A DNA stretch of 64,000 nucleotides from Caldilineaceae bacterium (lineage in GTDB: Bacteria; Chloroflexota; Anaerolineae; Caldilineales; Caldilineaceae): the NCBI GenBank assembly GCA_022842065.1, contig JALHQH010000023.1, positions 76,798 through 140,797 of the forward strand. The letters run 5' to 3'. The notes under the pieces were generated by a model. That model had not been told where the DNA came from and ran no database searches. It saw nothing but the letters and a program-made list of their open reading frames with translations. Positions within the stretch are counted from its first letter, which is position 1, and each line of letters opens with the position of its first letter. Positions 17,247 to 25,267 of the stretch are shown here, piece by piece. The position numbers were made by a program, and so were the translations under genes.

Positions 17247-18468
17247 AAACCCTCGGCACGGTAAATAGTGTCTGCTTCTCCAACAACCTTGATTGAAACG
17301 CTTTTGTATTTGCCCGATATGCCTCACTTTCAACCCAATTCGGCGTCAAAACGGGAAGCAATAGGTGATCAGAGAGCCATGAAACGGCAGGAACAACCAG
17401 ACCATCGCCCAGCAGATGGTAAGCCTCACTATATTTTTCAGGAAGGATATAAGTATCATCGACCCCCATTAAACGTGCTGCCTCACGGGTTGATAATAAT
17501 CTGGAACGAATCTGATTGTCTGCAACAATCATCAGAAATTGTTTACTAGAACCACCACTTCCCGTCCGTAGACAACCGCTCATCCCATCAAATCGAACTT
17601 CGGCGCGTTGGACTTTTTGCCCATTCTCGATTCTGATGCGTCTATAAATAGCGCCAACAGCTCTCTTTTGTTTACTTTGAACTTCATTTACTTTTTTTCT
17701 ATGCAGCGGATTCATTAAATCTAACAAGCGCTGCGTCTCCTTGCTGGTATGCCAAGTAACGCCAGCAGGTTCATCCTCAAGAATATCGATCAATTGTAAT
17801 CGCAGTGGGGCAGGATAAGGCATGCTCCACCAAACCCAGCTTTTTTGTACTGCAGTTGGTGCTGATGTTATAGCTTTGTATATAGCTGAACTATGCCAAA
17901 TCGGGTCTGCATGGGAACCGACAACTGCAATCGGCAGATCAATTTCGTTCGCAACGGCAACGATAAACAAGCGCGGACGCGACTGCGGGACAAATAGAGC
18001 CCCATCAATCGTAATTGCGCCAACTTTGTAACCTGCTGTAACCAATGTCTGTAGTAGAAGCTGGAAATCCCTGCCTCCTCTCACCGTCACTGCCCCAACG
18101 ACATTCTCCAGAACAAGCAGTGGCACTTTGCGGTTGTTAGCGGCTAACGCTGTAATAAGTTCCCAAAAACCCCAAAAAGAACCGCTACGTGTGCCATGTA
18201 AGCCATGTCCCTGACCTGCAAGGGATAAGTCTTGGCAGGGAAAAGACGCCCAAGCCATATCAGCAGAACCAGGCAGATCCTTAATTGTTAAATCAAAGAC
18301 ATTTGCTTCCACTAATTCATCTGCTAGTGGAAAATTCCTACGGTAGCTCTTCACTTTTTGAGGCGAAAAGTCATTTGCGAATAAACACTGCCACCGTTCA
18401 CCTAGTCCAAGCCGTGCCATACCACCACCTGCAAAGAATTCATAGTAAGTAAACTTAGGCTGATTCAT
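17239..18468 (-). CDS. DNA (cytosine-5) methyltransferase
   Basis: A 5-methylcytosine methyltransferase that protects host DNA from the partner nuclease. Numbered from ATG 18468: motif I FFAGGGMARLGLG (about 11-23), motif IV with catalytic Cys in F-P-C-Q-D-L-S (77-79), motif VI E-N-V (121-123), motif VIII Q-S-R-P-R-L-F-I-V, a variable target-recognition region, motif IX around S-T-R-E-A-A-R-L-M-G, and motif X G-D-G-L-V-V-P-A-V. GGAG lies ten bases before this ATG; upstream in-frame ATGs at 18477 and 18549 are alternatives. The recognition site cannot be read from sequence. The region is visibly AT-rich compared with flanks, a sign of transfer. Confidence 0.85.
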   Translation of the reverse strand: MNQPKFTYYEFFAGGGMARLGLGERWQCLFANDFSPQKVKSYRRNFPLADELVEANVFDLTIKDLPGSADMAWASFPCQDLSLAGQGHGLHGTRSGSFWGFWELITALAANNRKVPLLVLENVVGAVTVRGGRDFQLLLQTLVTAGYKVGAITIDGALFVPQSRPRLFIVAVANEIDLPIAVVGSHADPIWHSSAIYKAITSAPTAVQKSWVWWSMPYPAPLRLQLIDILEDEPAGVTWHTSKETQRLLDLMNPLHRKKVNEVQSKQKRAVGAIYRRIRIENGQKVQRAEVRFDGMSGCLRTGSGGSSKQFLMIVADNQIRSRLLSTREAARLMGVDDTYILPEKYSEAYHLLGDGLVVPAVSWLSDHLLLPVLTPNWVESEAYRANTKAFQSRLLEKQTLFTVPRVYG

Positions 18469-18764
18469 CTGTGGCATACTCCAAAAAATCACGAATTTAG
18501 AACAAAATTTATTAGAATTTAGATTATCTGTTCTAAGTATATCTGGCATTTCTTTATATTTACAAATTCAGCACACGGAGTAGAGGATCTGTAACAACAT
18601 AAAACTTGCTATATACAGCTGGCCTTATAATAGATGTTAATTTTAAATTGGGCAATAAAACTATTCTGGATTGTTGATTGCGCGTGGTTATTTCCTAAAC
18701 AGCGTCGCCAAATGTGTTATAATGAGGTTGACACGAGCGGGTCGTGTAAGCAAGGAACCAGAAG

Positions 18765-19145
18765 ATGTCAATCATTAGCCCAGCCCCAATCACGAAGAGT
18801 GCTAGTCAGCAGCCAGCAATGGCAGAAATTCAGCCCATGTCCTGGTCTGCGCATATTACAGCAGAACAGGCGCAAAGTGCCGCCACGGGCTTTTTGCTGG
18901 ACCATGTCGGCAACCAACTTCTTGCCGGCCAACCGCACTTGATGCTTTCGCCGACGCGCGCAACCTGGATCGTGCCCATTCACCTGGCCTATCTACATAC
19001 CGGCCCGCTGGGCTGTGTCGGCGTGGCTGCGGTTGATGATGAAACCGGTTTAGTCGTTGCCTGGACGCCCATTGATCAGATCAAGTCCGCCAGTCGGGCG
19101 TTACGTGCGGCTAAAGCACCAACGTTGGGCTCATTAATGGTATAA
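18765..19145 (+). CDS. Unknown protein upstream of the HNH cassette
   Basis: A 126-residue soluble protein of unknown family. The middle is A-E-Q-A-Q-S-A-A-T-G-F-L-L-D-H-V-G-N-Q-L followed by strand-like P-T-R-A-T-W-I-V-P-I-H-L and VGVAAVDDETGLVVAW, a pattern of a small alpha/beta domain. AAGGA precedes the ATG by eight bases and a TATAAT lies at 18718-18723. It precedes the HNH-partner gene by 47 bp in the same orientation. Confidence 0.55.
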   Translation: MSIISPAPITKSASQQPAMAEIQPMSWSAHITAEQAQSAATGFLLDHVGNQLLAGQPHLMLSPTRATWIVPIHLAYLHTGPLGCVGVAAVDDETGLVVAWTPIDQIKSASRALRAAKAPTLGSLMV

Positions 19146-19192
19146 TGCGAATAGCACTATTTGTCTGCCTGTTGAGAAGGAGTTGCCTTGCC

Positions 19193-19624
19193 ATGACTGT
19201 CGCCACCGAATTAGTGACCATCCGTATCCCGGTCCAAGCGGCCAACCGCCTGCGGCGCGTAGCCGCCATTGCGCATCGCCCCATCGATGAGGTCGTCACC
19301 GAAACGCTGCAAGCCACACTGCCGCCTTTGTTGGACGATTTACCCCCAGCCGTGCAACCTTTGCTAGCGCAACTTGAAAACTGGTCGAACGAGGCGTTGC
19401 GCGCACAACTCTACGCCACCGTTGCTGAAGCAGCACTGGATCGCTATGATGAACTAGTAGCACAGCAGGCGGCTGGTACGCTACCCGTAGCAGAAAGCCA
19501 AGAACTGACCGCGTTGCGCCAACAAAGTGATCTACTCATGTTTCGCAAAGCGTATGCCGCGTTACTACTCAAGTGGCGTGGCGAACGTATTCCCACCTTA
19601 ACCGAACTCGAAGCTGCCGCGTAA
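19193..19624 (+). CDS. HNH-partner protein, unknown (RHH-like N-terminus)
   Basis: A 143-residue protein. The N-terminus TELVTIRIPVQAANRLRRVA resembles the ribbon-helix part of antitoxin-like DNA-binding proteins. The C-terminal half carries YDELVAQQAAGTLPVAESQE and MFRKAYAALLLKWRGERIPT. The C-terminal module is shared with the orphan gene at 13167-13574. The start is ATG 19193, ten bases after GAGAAGGAG; the upstream frame is discarded. The HNH nuclease starts six bases after its stop, and pairs of this type recur in cyanobacteria and Chloroflexota (family knowledge). Role unknown. Confidence 0.6.
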   Translation: MTVATELVTIRIPVQAANRLRRVAAIAHRPIDEVVTETLQATLPPLLDDLPPAVQPLLAQLENWSNEALRAQLYATVAEAALDRYDELVAQQAAGTLPVAESQELTALRQQSDLLMFRKAYAALLLKWRGERIPTLTELEAAA

Positions 19625-19630
19625 TCCTCT

Positions 19631-20044
19631 ATGTCCAAATCCCTCTATGCACGTTTGCGCCAAGAACTTGGGCCACGTTGTGGCTACTGTCGCACATCCT
19701 CGGCAATTACGGGTGAAAGGCTTACCATTGAGCACATCATCCCAACGGCGCGTGGTGGTTCATCTGCAGAAGACAATCTTTGGGTTTCCTGTCGTCGGTG
19801 TAATGGCGCCAAAGGAACACAGATTGATGCCGTTGATCCAACCGCCGAACAGCCTGTTCCCTTATTTAATCCACGTACGCAAACATGGAGAGAACATTTT
19901 GCTTGGTCAAGTGATGGTGTATTGCTTGTTGGGCGAACAGCTTGCGGCCGCGCCACCGTCGCGGCCCTGCAAATGAATGACCGAGATATCGTAAATGCAC
20001 GCCGACTCTGGGTTAGCGTCGGTTGGCATCCACCAGAGGAATAA
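19631..20044 (+). CDS. HNH endonuclease
   Basis: A 137-residue HNH nuclease of the zinc-stabilised ββα-metal type. Zinc ligands are the pairs C17-x-x-C20 and C54-x-x-C57; the catalytic region reads L-T-I-E-H-I-I-P-T-A-R-G-G (His35 as general base) and D-N-L-W-V-S-C-R-R-C-N-G-A-K-G with Asn49 and Asn58. The C-terminal part (HFAWSSDGVLLVGRTACGRAT) matches a conserved tail in stand-alone HNH proteins of this group. It is the second gene of a tight two-gene cassette, starting six bases after the preceding stop. Target DNA and biological role are unknown. Confidence 0.85.
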   Translation: MSKSLYARLRQELGPRCGYCRTSSAITGERLTIEHIIPTARGGSSAEDNLWVSCRRCNGAKGTQIDAVDPTAEQPVPLFNPRTQTWREHFAWSSDGVLLVGRTACGRATVAALQMNDRDIVNARRLWVSVGWHPPEE

Positions 20045-20100
20045 AGAGCTGGTCACAGCATGGGTACTCCTTGCTAGGGTTGTGAAGTGCGAAATTTTGT

Positions 20101-21441
20101 CTATACCGCTTGCTTGGCTACGGTTTTCTTATAATACTGCGGATACAAAGTCGCCATACAATCGGGACAAATCGCGTGGCTAAACTCGGCTTCAGAGTGG
20201 TCGCGGATGTAGACGGCGACATCTTGCCAGTAGCCGCCATCATCGCGGATCTTTTTGCAACTGCTACAGATGGGCAGCAGGCCGGAGAGCTGTTTCACCT
20301 TTTCCAGCGCGGCCTGTAATTCGACATTTTTGAGGCGGTAGATCTCGGCTTCACGTTTGGCCGCCGCGGTGTCGTGGATCACCTGGAGCGTTTTTAACTT
20401 TTGGTCGGCCTGCTCGTTGAAGAGTTCCTCTTTGGTCAGGTGGAACTGTTTGTAATGATAGAGCGCCTTGGCCGGCTCGGCCTGCGCTTCGTAGATCTCG
20501 GCCAACAGGCCGTGGCAGGTGAAGATCTCTTGCTTGAGCTTAATTTCCGTCGCGACCGTCAACGCACGGTGCAGATAAAGGTGCGCCTGATCCCAAGCTC
20601 CTTGCTGCTGGTAGACACGGGCAATATTGCGGGAAAGCGCCGCCACCTCAAATTGATTGTCAAATGCTTCGGCAATCTGTTGCGCCCGCACAAGACAAGT
20701 CAACGCTTCGGCATAATTACCCTCTGCCATGTAGATTTCACTCAAGCTGTCCAACACACTTGGTTCTAGAATCTTAATCCCCAACTGGCGTGTAAGGGCG
20801 ATGGCCTCTTCCAAATAACGGATCGCCTCTGCGGTTCGCCCCCAGTGATGGAGCAGGTCACCAAGATTATTCAAGGCCAGCGCAACCCGGTGCTGGTTGC
20901 CGGTCATTTGGGCTAGTGCCAGCGCTTGTTGATAAGCCTTGAAGCCCTGGGCATAATCCTCGGTATAACGGTAGAGCACGCCCAGATCGTTGTAGATCAA
21001 GCCTTGCATGGCCAGATCATTGGCCTGGGTCGCCAGCGTCAGCGCCTGCATTAGATTGGCATGTGTGGTGGGATGATCGCCTAAATGGCGGTAGATGGTC
21101 GCAATACATTGCAACAGATAGGCATGGGTCGCCGCATCCGGCGCGCTTTCCAGCAGATCCAGCGCTTGGTTCGCCCAGCCGAGGGCGGCTTCAAAATCAG
21201 GCGAAATGTGGGTATGATGCACCGTGAGGTTAAGGAGACAAGCAAGGTGCCCCGGTGGATAATCCAGCGCCTGGGTAAGGGCATAGGCATGCAGCGCCAA
21301 GGCCAAGGCGCGTTGCGGGTCAAAATGGCGGTATTCACGCGTCAATTCGTTCAGCAAATCAAGCTGCCGGGGCAGGTCAACCGGGGATACGGCCTCAAGT
21401 GCCGCCAATGCGGCTTCTAGCTGCTGGATTTTGGCGTCCAT
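20101..21441 (-). CDS. TPR-repeat protein with C-terminal Cys-rich sensor-type tail
   Basis: A 446-residue cytoplasmic protein. Seven or more TPR units are visible (for example Y-N-D-L-G-V-L-Y-R-Y-T-E-D-Y-A-Q-G and N-N-L-G-D-L-L-H-H-W-G-R-T-A-E-A), giving a peptide-binding scaffold. A coiled helix (AAKREAEIYRLKNVELQAAL) leads into the tail L-L-P-I-C-S-S-C-K-K-I-R-D-D-G-G-Y-W followed by a second C-P-D-C pair, a putative zinc knuckle often found at the end of response regulators and GGDEF proteins. No receiver or output domain is present. The start ATG 21441 (MDAKIQQLEAAL) is preferred over the longer frame. Confidence 0.7.
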   Translation of the reverse strand: MDAKIQQLEAALAALEAVSPVDLPRQLDLLNELTREYRHFDPQRALALALHAYALTQALDYPPGHLACLLNLTVHHTHISPDFEAALGWANQALDLLESAPDAATHAYLLQCIATIYRHLGDHPTTHANLMQALTLATQANDLAMQGLIYNDLGVLYRYTEDYAQGFKAYQQALALAQMTGNQHRVALALNNLGDLLHHWGRTAEAIRYLEEAIALTRQLGIKILEPSVLDSLSEIYMAEGNYAEALTCLVRAQQIAEAFDNQFEVAALSRNIARVYQQQGAWDQAHLYLHRALTVATEIKLKQEIFTCHGLLAEIYEAQAEPAKALYHYKQFHLTKEELFNEQADQKLKTLQVIHDTAAAKREAEIYRLKNVELQAALEKVKQLSGLLPICSSCKKIRDDGGYWQDVAVYIRDHSEAEFSHAICPDCMATLYPQYYKKTVAKQAV

Positions 21442-21708
21442 CAAGTTTCTACTCTCTACCACCGCTGTCGCACCCGCGAGCGGACGGAGCCAAATCACTC
21501 GGCATCGTCCCCTTACATAACTGATCACCACCCAGTGTACTGGCTTTGATCGACCTTGTCAATCATCCTTTTGCAGCGTAAAGTGGTGTGCAAAGCGGCG
21601 TAATTCGACAGGGTGACGGGTACGATCCGCAGGCTTGTCTCGTTTACCAGAGCCGTTTGGACAGTGCCTGTCACCCTGTCGCCTTATCATCCTGTCAACT
21701 TGGCTAAA

Positions 21709-23454
21709 TCAGCCGCCATCGATCTCCGCCAGTTGGGCTCGCGCTGCCACCAATTCCTGCTCAAGCTCCATAATCTGTGCGGCAAGCGCTTGGCGTCGCG
21801 CTGCCACCGCAGCCACCGCGCTCGGCTCGGTCTTTTCGCGCTCGATCCACTGCAGGTCGGTACGCAGGGCCAGCAGGTGAATTCCCCAAATCGCTCCGGC
21901 AATCAAGCTGCGGGCGATTTCGTCAGCGGTTTGGGGCGAGAAGAAGGCGGCGTTGGGTTCGCCCAGGAGCATGAGGAAGAGGCGGTAAACCACTTGCGCC
22001 AGGTAATAAAGAATCACCAGCGCGCCAATCAGCGCCACACCATAGAGATAAATACGCCGCGGCAACGCGTGCCGCTCGGCCGCACCGACCGGCCCTGGCT
22101 GCCGCGCCACCCGTTGCACCGCTTGCCAATGTAATGACCAGATCGGTGCGCCCACCGCGAGTAAACTGAGCCCATTCGCCAATGGCGCACGCCAGAGCCC
22201 TTGCCCCAACATGTCACCACTCAGCAGCCAGTCAAGCGCCACCTGCACCAAGCTCCCGGCCCCGATCCAAAGCAGCACCAATCCCACCGCGGCCACGGTA
22301 TAGGCATAGATTCGGCGCACATGATCGCCGGCTGCCCCCTCCCCCAGCAGCCGGCTCTCGGCTTTGAGTTGTTGCCAATACCAGCGCCAGGCCAGGCTAC
22401 CGGGTAAAATTGCGGCAATGGCGGTGCGGTTTTGGCGCAAGAGATCAAGCCACGCCTCATTGTTATCACCCAGCAGGCGTAACAAGAGCGTATTGAGCAG
22501 CAACGCTGCCCCGGTCAGCGCAAAAATCATCGCGATGACGACCGCCGCATATAACGCCAGCCGACGGATGGCGGACCGTAACTCGGCAGGGGCGGCATGG
22601 GCCAGGGTTTGCCATTCCTGCCAGTGGGAACGGAGCAGCCAGGCCCCCAGCAGACTCTGCGCCAGCGGGCCACTCCACGGTTGCACCCGCCCATCCGCGG
22701 TGGTAAGCACGCTGGAAAGCTGGTCCAAGAGGCTGCGCAACAGTTGGTCGATCAGGCTGGTAGTGCCCCAGAGGAGCAGCGTCAACCCGGCCAGCGTCGC
22801 CACCAGAAAATAAAGTTGACGCCAGAGTTTGGCCGCCCGGTTGGTTTCGGCATTGTAGTCACCATCCGTACGCAGGGTCCCACGCAGATAGAGGGCAAGG
22901 GCCACACCGGCCGTCATTGTGGTGAGCCGATGAAACCAGCCGTTGGGCCAGATCGTGCTCTGATCGAGCGGCAAGCCAAAGGCCAGATCGGCGATGCCGG
23001 TGAGCAGTTGATAGCTGTTGACGAGGGTAAAACCCAGGGTAAAGCCCAGCGCCACGTAGAGGAAGAGTTTGCGTAGCGCCGCGGTTGCTTCGCCTGGTTG
23101 CCGGCGGCGTCCTTGGCTGAAGCCCCAGTGCAGGAGAAAGACCAAAGTAGCCACCACCAACACCCCGGCGGTGCGCGCCAGTTGCTCGCGCGCAAAACTA
23201 TCGGCGTTGATCTGGTACAAGGGGGCCGGTCCGCCCAGCCAACCACCCCCAAACCAAAGTTCCGCCAGGATGCGCAGTAGCCCATTCAGGCCAAAGAGTG
23301 CGGTGACATAGCTGACGAGGGCGACCAGGTAGAGATACAGTCGGCGCACGGTAGCGCCGCGATCTACGTCCGCTTCACCCCGTTGCACCGCGGTAAAGAT
23401 GATGCCACCGACGATGGCAATGAACACAATGAAAATCAGGATTCCGCTGATCAT
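21709..23454 (-). CDS. DUF5671 repeat membrane protein
   Basis: A 581-residue polytopic membrane protein of about twelve segments built from six repeats, each a hairpin starting with R-R-L/I-Y-L-Y-x-V-A (clear at V-R-R-L-Y-L-Y, L-R-K-L-F-L-Y, W-R-Q-L-Y-F-L, I-R-R-L-A-L-Y, V-R-R-I-Y-A-Y and P-R-R-I-Y-L-Y). This is the DUF5671 module; function unknown. The last 50 residues (AARRQALAAQIMELEQELVAARAQLAEID) form a coiled coil in the cytoplasm. The start overlaps the stop of the upstream gene as TAATG, so they are coupled. Confidence 0.75.
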   Translation of the reverse strand: MISGILIFIVFIAIVGGIIFTAVQRGEADVDRGATVRRLYLYLVALVSYVTALFGLNGLLRILAELWFGGGWLGGPAPLYQINADSFAREQLARTAGVLVVATLVFLLHWGFSQGRRRQPGEATAALRKLFLYVALGFTLGFTLVNSYQLLTGIADLAFGLPLDQSTIWPNGWFHRLTTMTAGVALALYLRGTLRTDGDYNAETNRAAKLWRQLYFLVATLAGLTLLLWGTTSLIDQLLRSLLDQLSSVLTTADGRVQPWSGPLAQSLLGAWLLRSHWQEWQTLAHAAPAELRSAIRRLALYAAVVIAMIFALTGAALLLNTLLLRLLGDNNEAWLDLLRQNRTAIAAILPGSLAWRWYWQQLKAESRLLGEGAAGDHVRRIYAYTVAAVGLVLLWIGAGSLVQVALDWLLSGDMLGQGLWRAPLANGLSLLAVGAPIWSLHWQAVQRVARQPGPVGAAERHALPRRIYLYGVALIGALVILYYLAQVVYRLFLMLLGEPNAAFFSPQTADEIARSLIAGAIWGIHLLALRTDLQWIEREKTEPSAVAAVAARRQALAAQIMELEQELVAARAQLAEIDGG

Positions 23455-23933
23455 TAATAGAAGTACTCCGCGACATCAATTTTCCAACGATTATCTTCCA
23501 GCACGACTGTCACCGTCCGCCGCGAACTCCAGGTATTGCCCCCATCAAAGAGCCCACCGCTGCTGTAGTTGTCGATCTCAAAGGTGACCGTGGCCTGGTT
23601 GGGATCACCACTGTCGACAGCCGTGCTCAGGATGCGCAGGCGGCGCGCGCCCGTCTCACTGATGGTGGAGAGTTTGCCTAATGGGCCATATTGGTCATTG
23701 TCATCCACTTCAGCCAGCACCGCTTGCGAATATTGTTCCCGCAGTTTGGTGCGGTCGCCCCGTTGCATGGCTAAAAACGCATTGTAGATGGGTGTCGCCG
23801 GTGTCTCTTCAGTGAGATAGTCGGCATTGGCGGCCGTTGCACCGCCCGTACGATTGACGGTGACAATGGCGGCGACAATCAATAGCGCCACCAGCGCGAC
23901 AACAATCAGGGTAAAACGGTCGATTTTAAACAT
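23454..23933 (-). CDS. Single-TM envelope protein, unknown
   Basis: A 159-residue protein with one N-terminal membrane segment (FTLIVVALVALLIVAAIVTV, residues 7-26) and a soluble extracytoplasmic domain. The last third, ATVTFEIDNYSSGG followed by RTVTVVLEDNRWKIDVAEYFY, looks like an NTF2/DUF4878-type strand-rich end with W-K-I-D. It is coupled to the DUF5671 protein (TAATG overlap); both probably act at the membrane. No family is assigned firmly. Confidence 0.55.
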   Translation of the reverse strand: MFKIDRFTLIVVALVALLIVAAIVTVNRTGGATAANADYLTEETPATPIYNAFLAMQRGDRTKLREQYSQAVLAEVDDNDQYGPLGKLSTISETGARRLRILSTAVDSGDPNQATVTFEIDNYSSGGLFDGGNTWSSRRTVTVVLEDNRWKIDVAEYFY

Positions 23934-24434
23934 AGTCCTCTATTCATTACTTTCCTTATATGCTTGGCTCTGTCATCATTTTTAGCTGTAGAGTTGACGA
24001 CCGGATGGGGGCAACAGTTCCCAACAAGCCTGATCCGAGGGTTAAAACCCTCGGCTACCAGCTGCCGTCACTCCGTGACTAATACGAATGCTATACTCAA
24101 ATCAGAATGAAACCCCTAGTTTCGGTCAGCGTGCGTCGCACTGACCAAAGAATCTAGCGGACTGGAAACAGTTGGCGGTCAGTGCGACGCACGCGATCCC
24201 GTTAGCCAGCAAAACGCCGGTTCTCAACTTGACTTCAGTATAAACCAGCAGAATTTCGCCAACACTGTAATAGTATAGCACACAGATCGCAGCAAAAGTT
24301 GCGTACGTTTGCCTAAGCATGGCGCGCAGCAACAACTGCCACAATCATTCGTTGATCTATCTTCTTTCTATCTGTAGTTTGTATCAAGTATCAGGCGGAA
24401 CCTAAAAATTTTTGCCAAACTGATCACGCAGATC
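23934..24434. repeat. Gene-free gap with an 18-bp inverted repeat
   Basis: No gene is seen in 500 bp. Arms at 24129-24146 and 24177-24194 (core GTGCGTCGCACTGACC) are perfect inverted copies with a 30-base loop, a strong hairpin. GAGGGTTAAAACCCTC near 24036 is a smaller palindrome. Both are typical interspersed palindromic repeats; no T tract follows. Confidence 0.5.
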
Positions 24435-25010
24435 ATGTATAACAACGCAATGACAACCGGGAATAGCGCAATGACACAACGGACAGGTAACACAACCACC
24501 GCGACAAACGAGACCAATCGACTGCGGCGCTTTCCAACCGCCGCGGGGATCTTTTTGGGCTTAGGGCTGGGCGGCTTTTTTGATGGTATTATCCTGCACC
24601 AGATTTTACAGTGGCACCACATGGCGACCAGCGCCGGCTACCCACCCGATAGTGTGGCCAATCTCCAATTCAACACGTTGCTGGATGGGCTCTTTCACGC
24701 CACGACCTATCTTTTCGTAGCGATTGGGCTGGCCTTGCTCTGGCGCGCGGCCCACCGGACCCATGTGCATTGGTCCGGCAAATTGTTGGTGGGCACGCTG
24801 CTGATCGGTTTTGGCACTTTCAACGTGGTGGAAGGGCTGATCAATCACCACGTACTTGGTCTGCATCATGTCAACGAGACGGTGCCCCCGGCGCAGTGGA
24901 TCTACTGGGACCTAGGCTTCCTGCTCTGGGGCGCGGTTATGCTGGTCGGCGGTTGGTTATTCCTGCGCGCCGGGCAACAGGTCAGCGTCCAGCCAGCCCA
25001 ACAGTATTAG
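24435..25010 (+). CDS. DUF2243 membrane protein
   Basis: A 191-residue integral membrane protein with four membrane segments. The DUF2243 pattern is visible: G-L-G-G-F-F-D-G-I-I-L-H-Q-I-L-Q-W-H-H, then D-G-L-F-H-A-T-T-Y, G-x-F-N-V-V-E-G-L-I-N-H-H and L-G-L-H-H-V. Many conserved His/Asp residues in membrane helices suggest metal or heme binding, but the family function is unknown. The first 25-30 residues are polar and low-complexity, so internal ATGs at 24450 or 24471 may be the true start. Confidence 0.75.
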   Translation: MYNNAMTTGNSAMTQRTGNTTTATNETNRLRRFPTAAGIFLGLGLGGFFDGIILHQILQWHHMATSAGYPPDSVANLQFNTLLDGLFHATTYLFVAIGLALLWRAAHRTHVHWSGKLLVGTLLIGFGTFNVVEGLINHHVLGLHHVNETVPPAQWIYWDLGFLLWGAVMLVGGWLFLRAGQQVSVQPAQQY

Positions 25011-25115
25011 TGAGTGTTAAATTTGTGCCCAATCTATGTCCGCTTTTGTGCCTTTCTCTCTACGATTTGCAGCATTTTTCTGACAAACTACCATTGATAA
25101 GCACAAATATCATCA

Positions 25116-25149
25116 GGCTGATCACCTCGCTTCCGCAAGTTGATCAGCC
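25116..25149. other. Inverted repeat before katE
   Basis: GGCTGATCA (25116-25124) and TGATCAGCC (25141-25149) are perfect 9-bp arms with a 16-base loop, about 120 bp before the catalase start. It may be a terminator of the DUF2243 gene or a regulatory site. No T tract follows. Confidence 0.35.
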
Positions 25150-25267
25150 GGTGTTAGCTCAAGCACAACGCCGTTTTTCTATTAAAGTGATGTCAGTTTG
25201 AAACCAATACATTTATCTACGAAGGTACACGAAGATTTCGCCTTTACTTAGTGAGAAGGAAACCACC

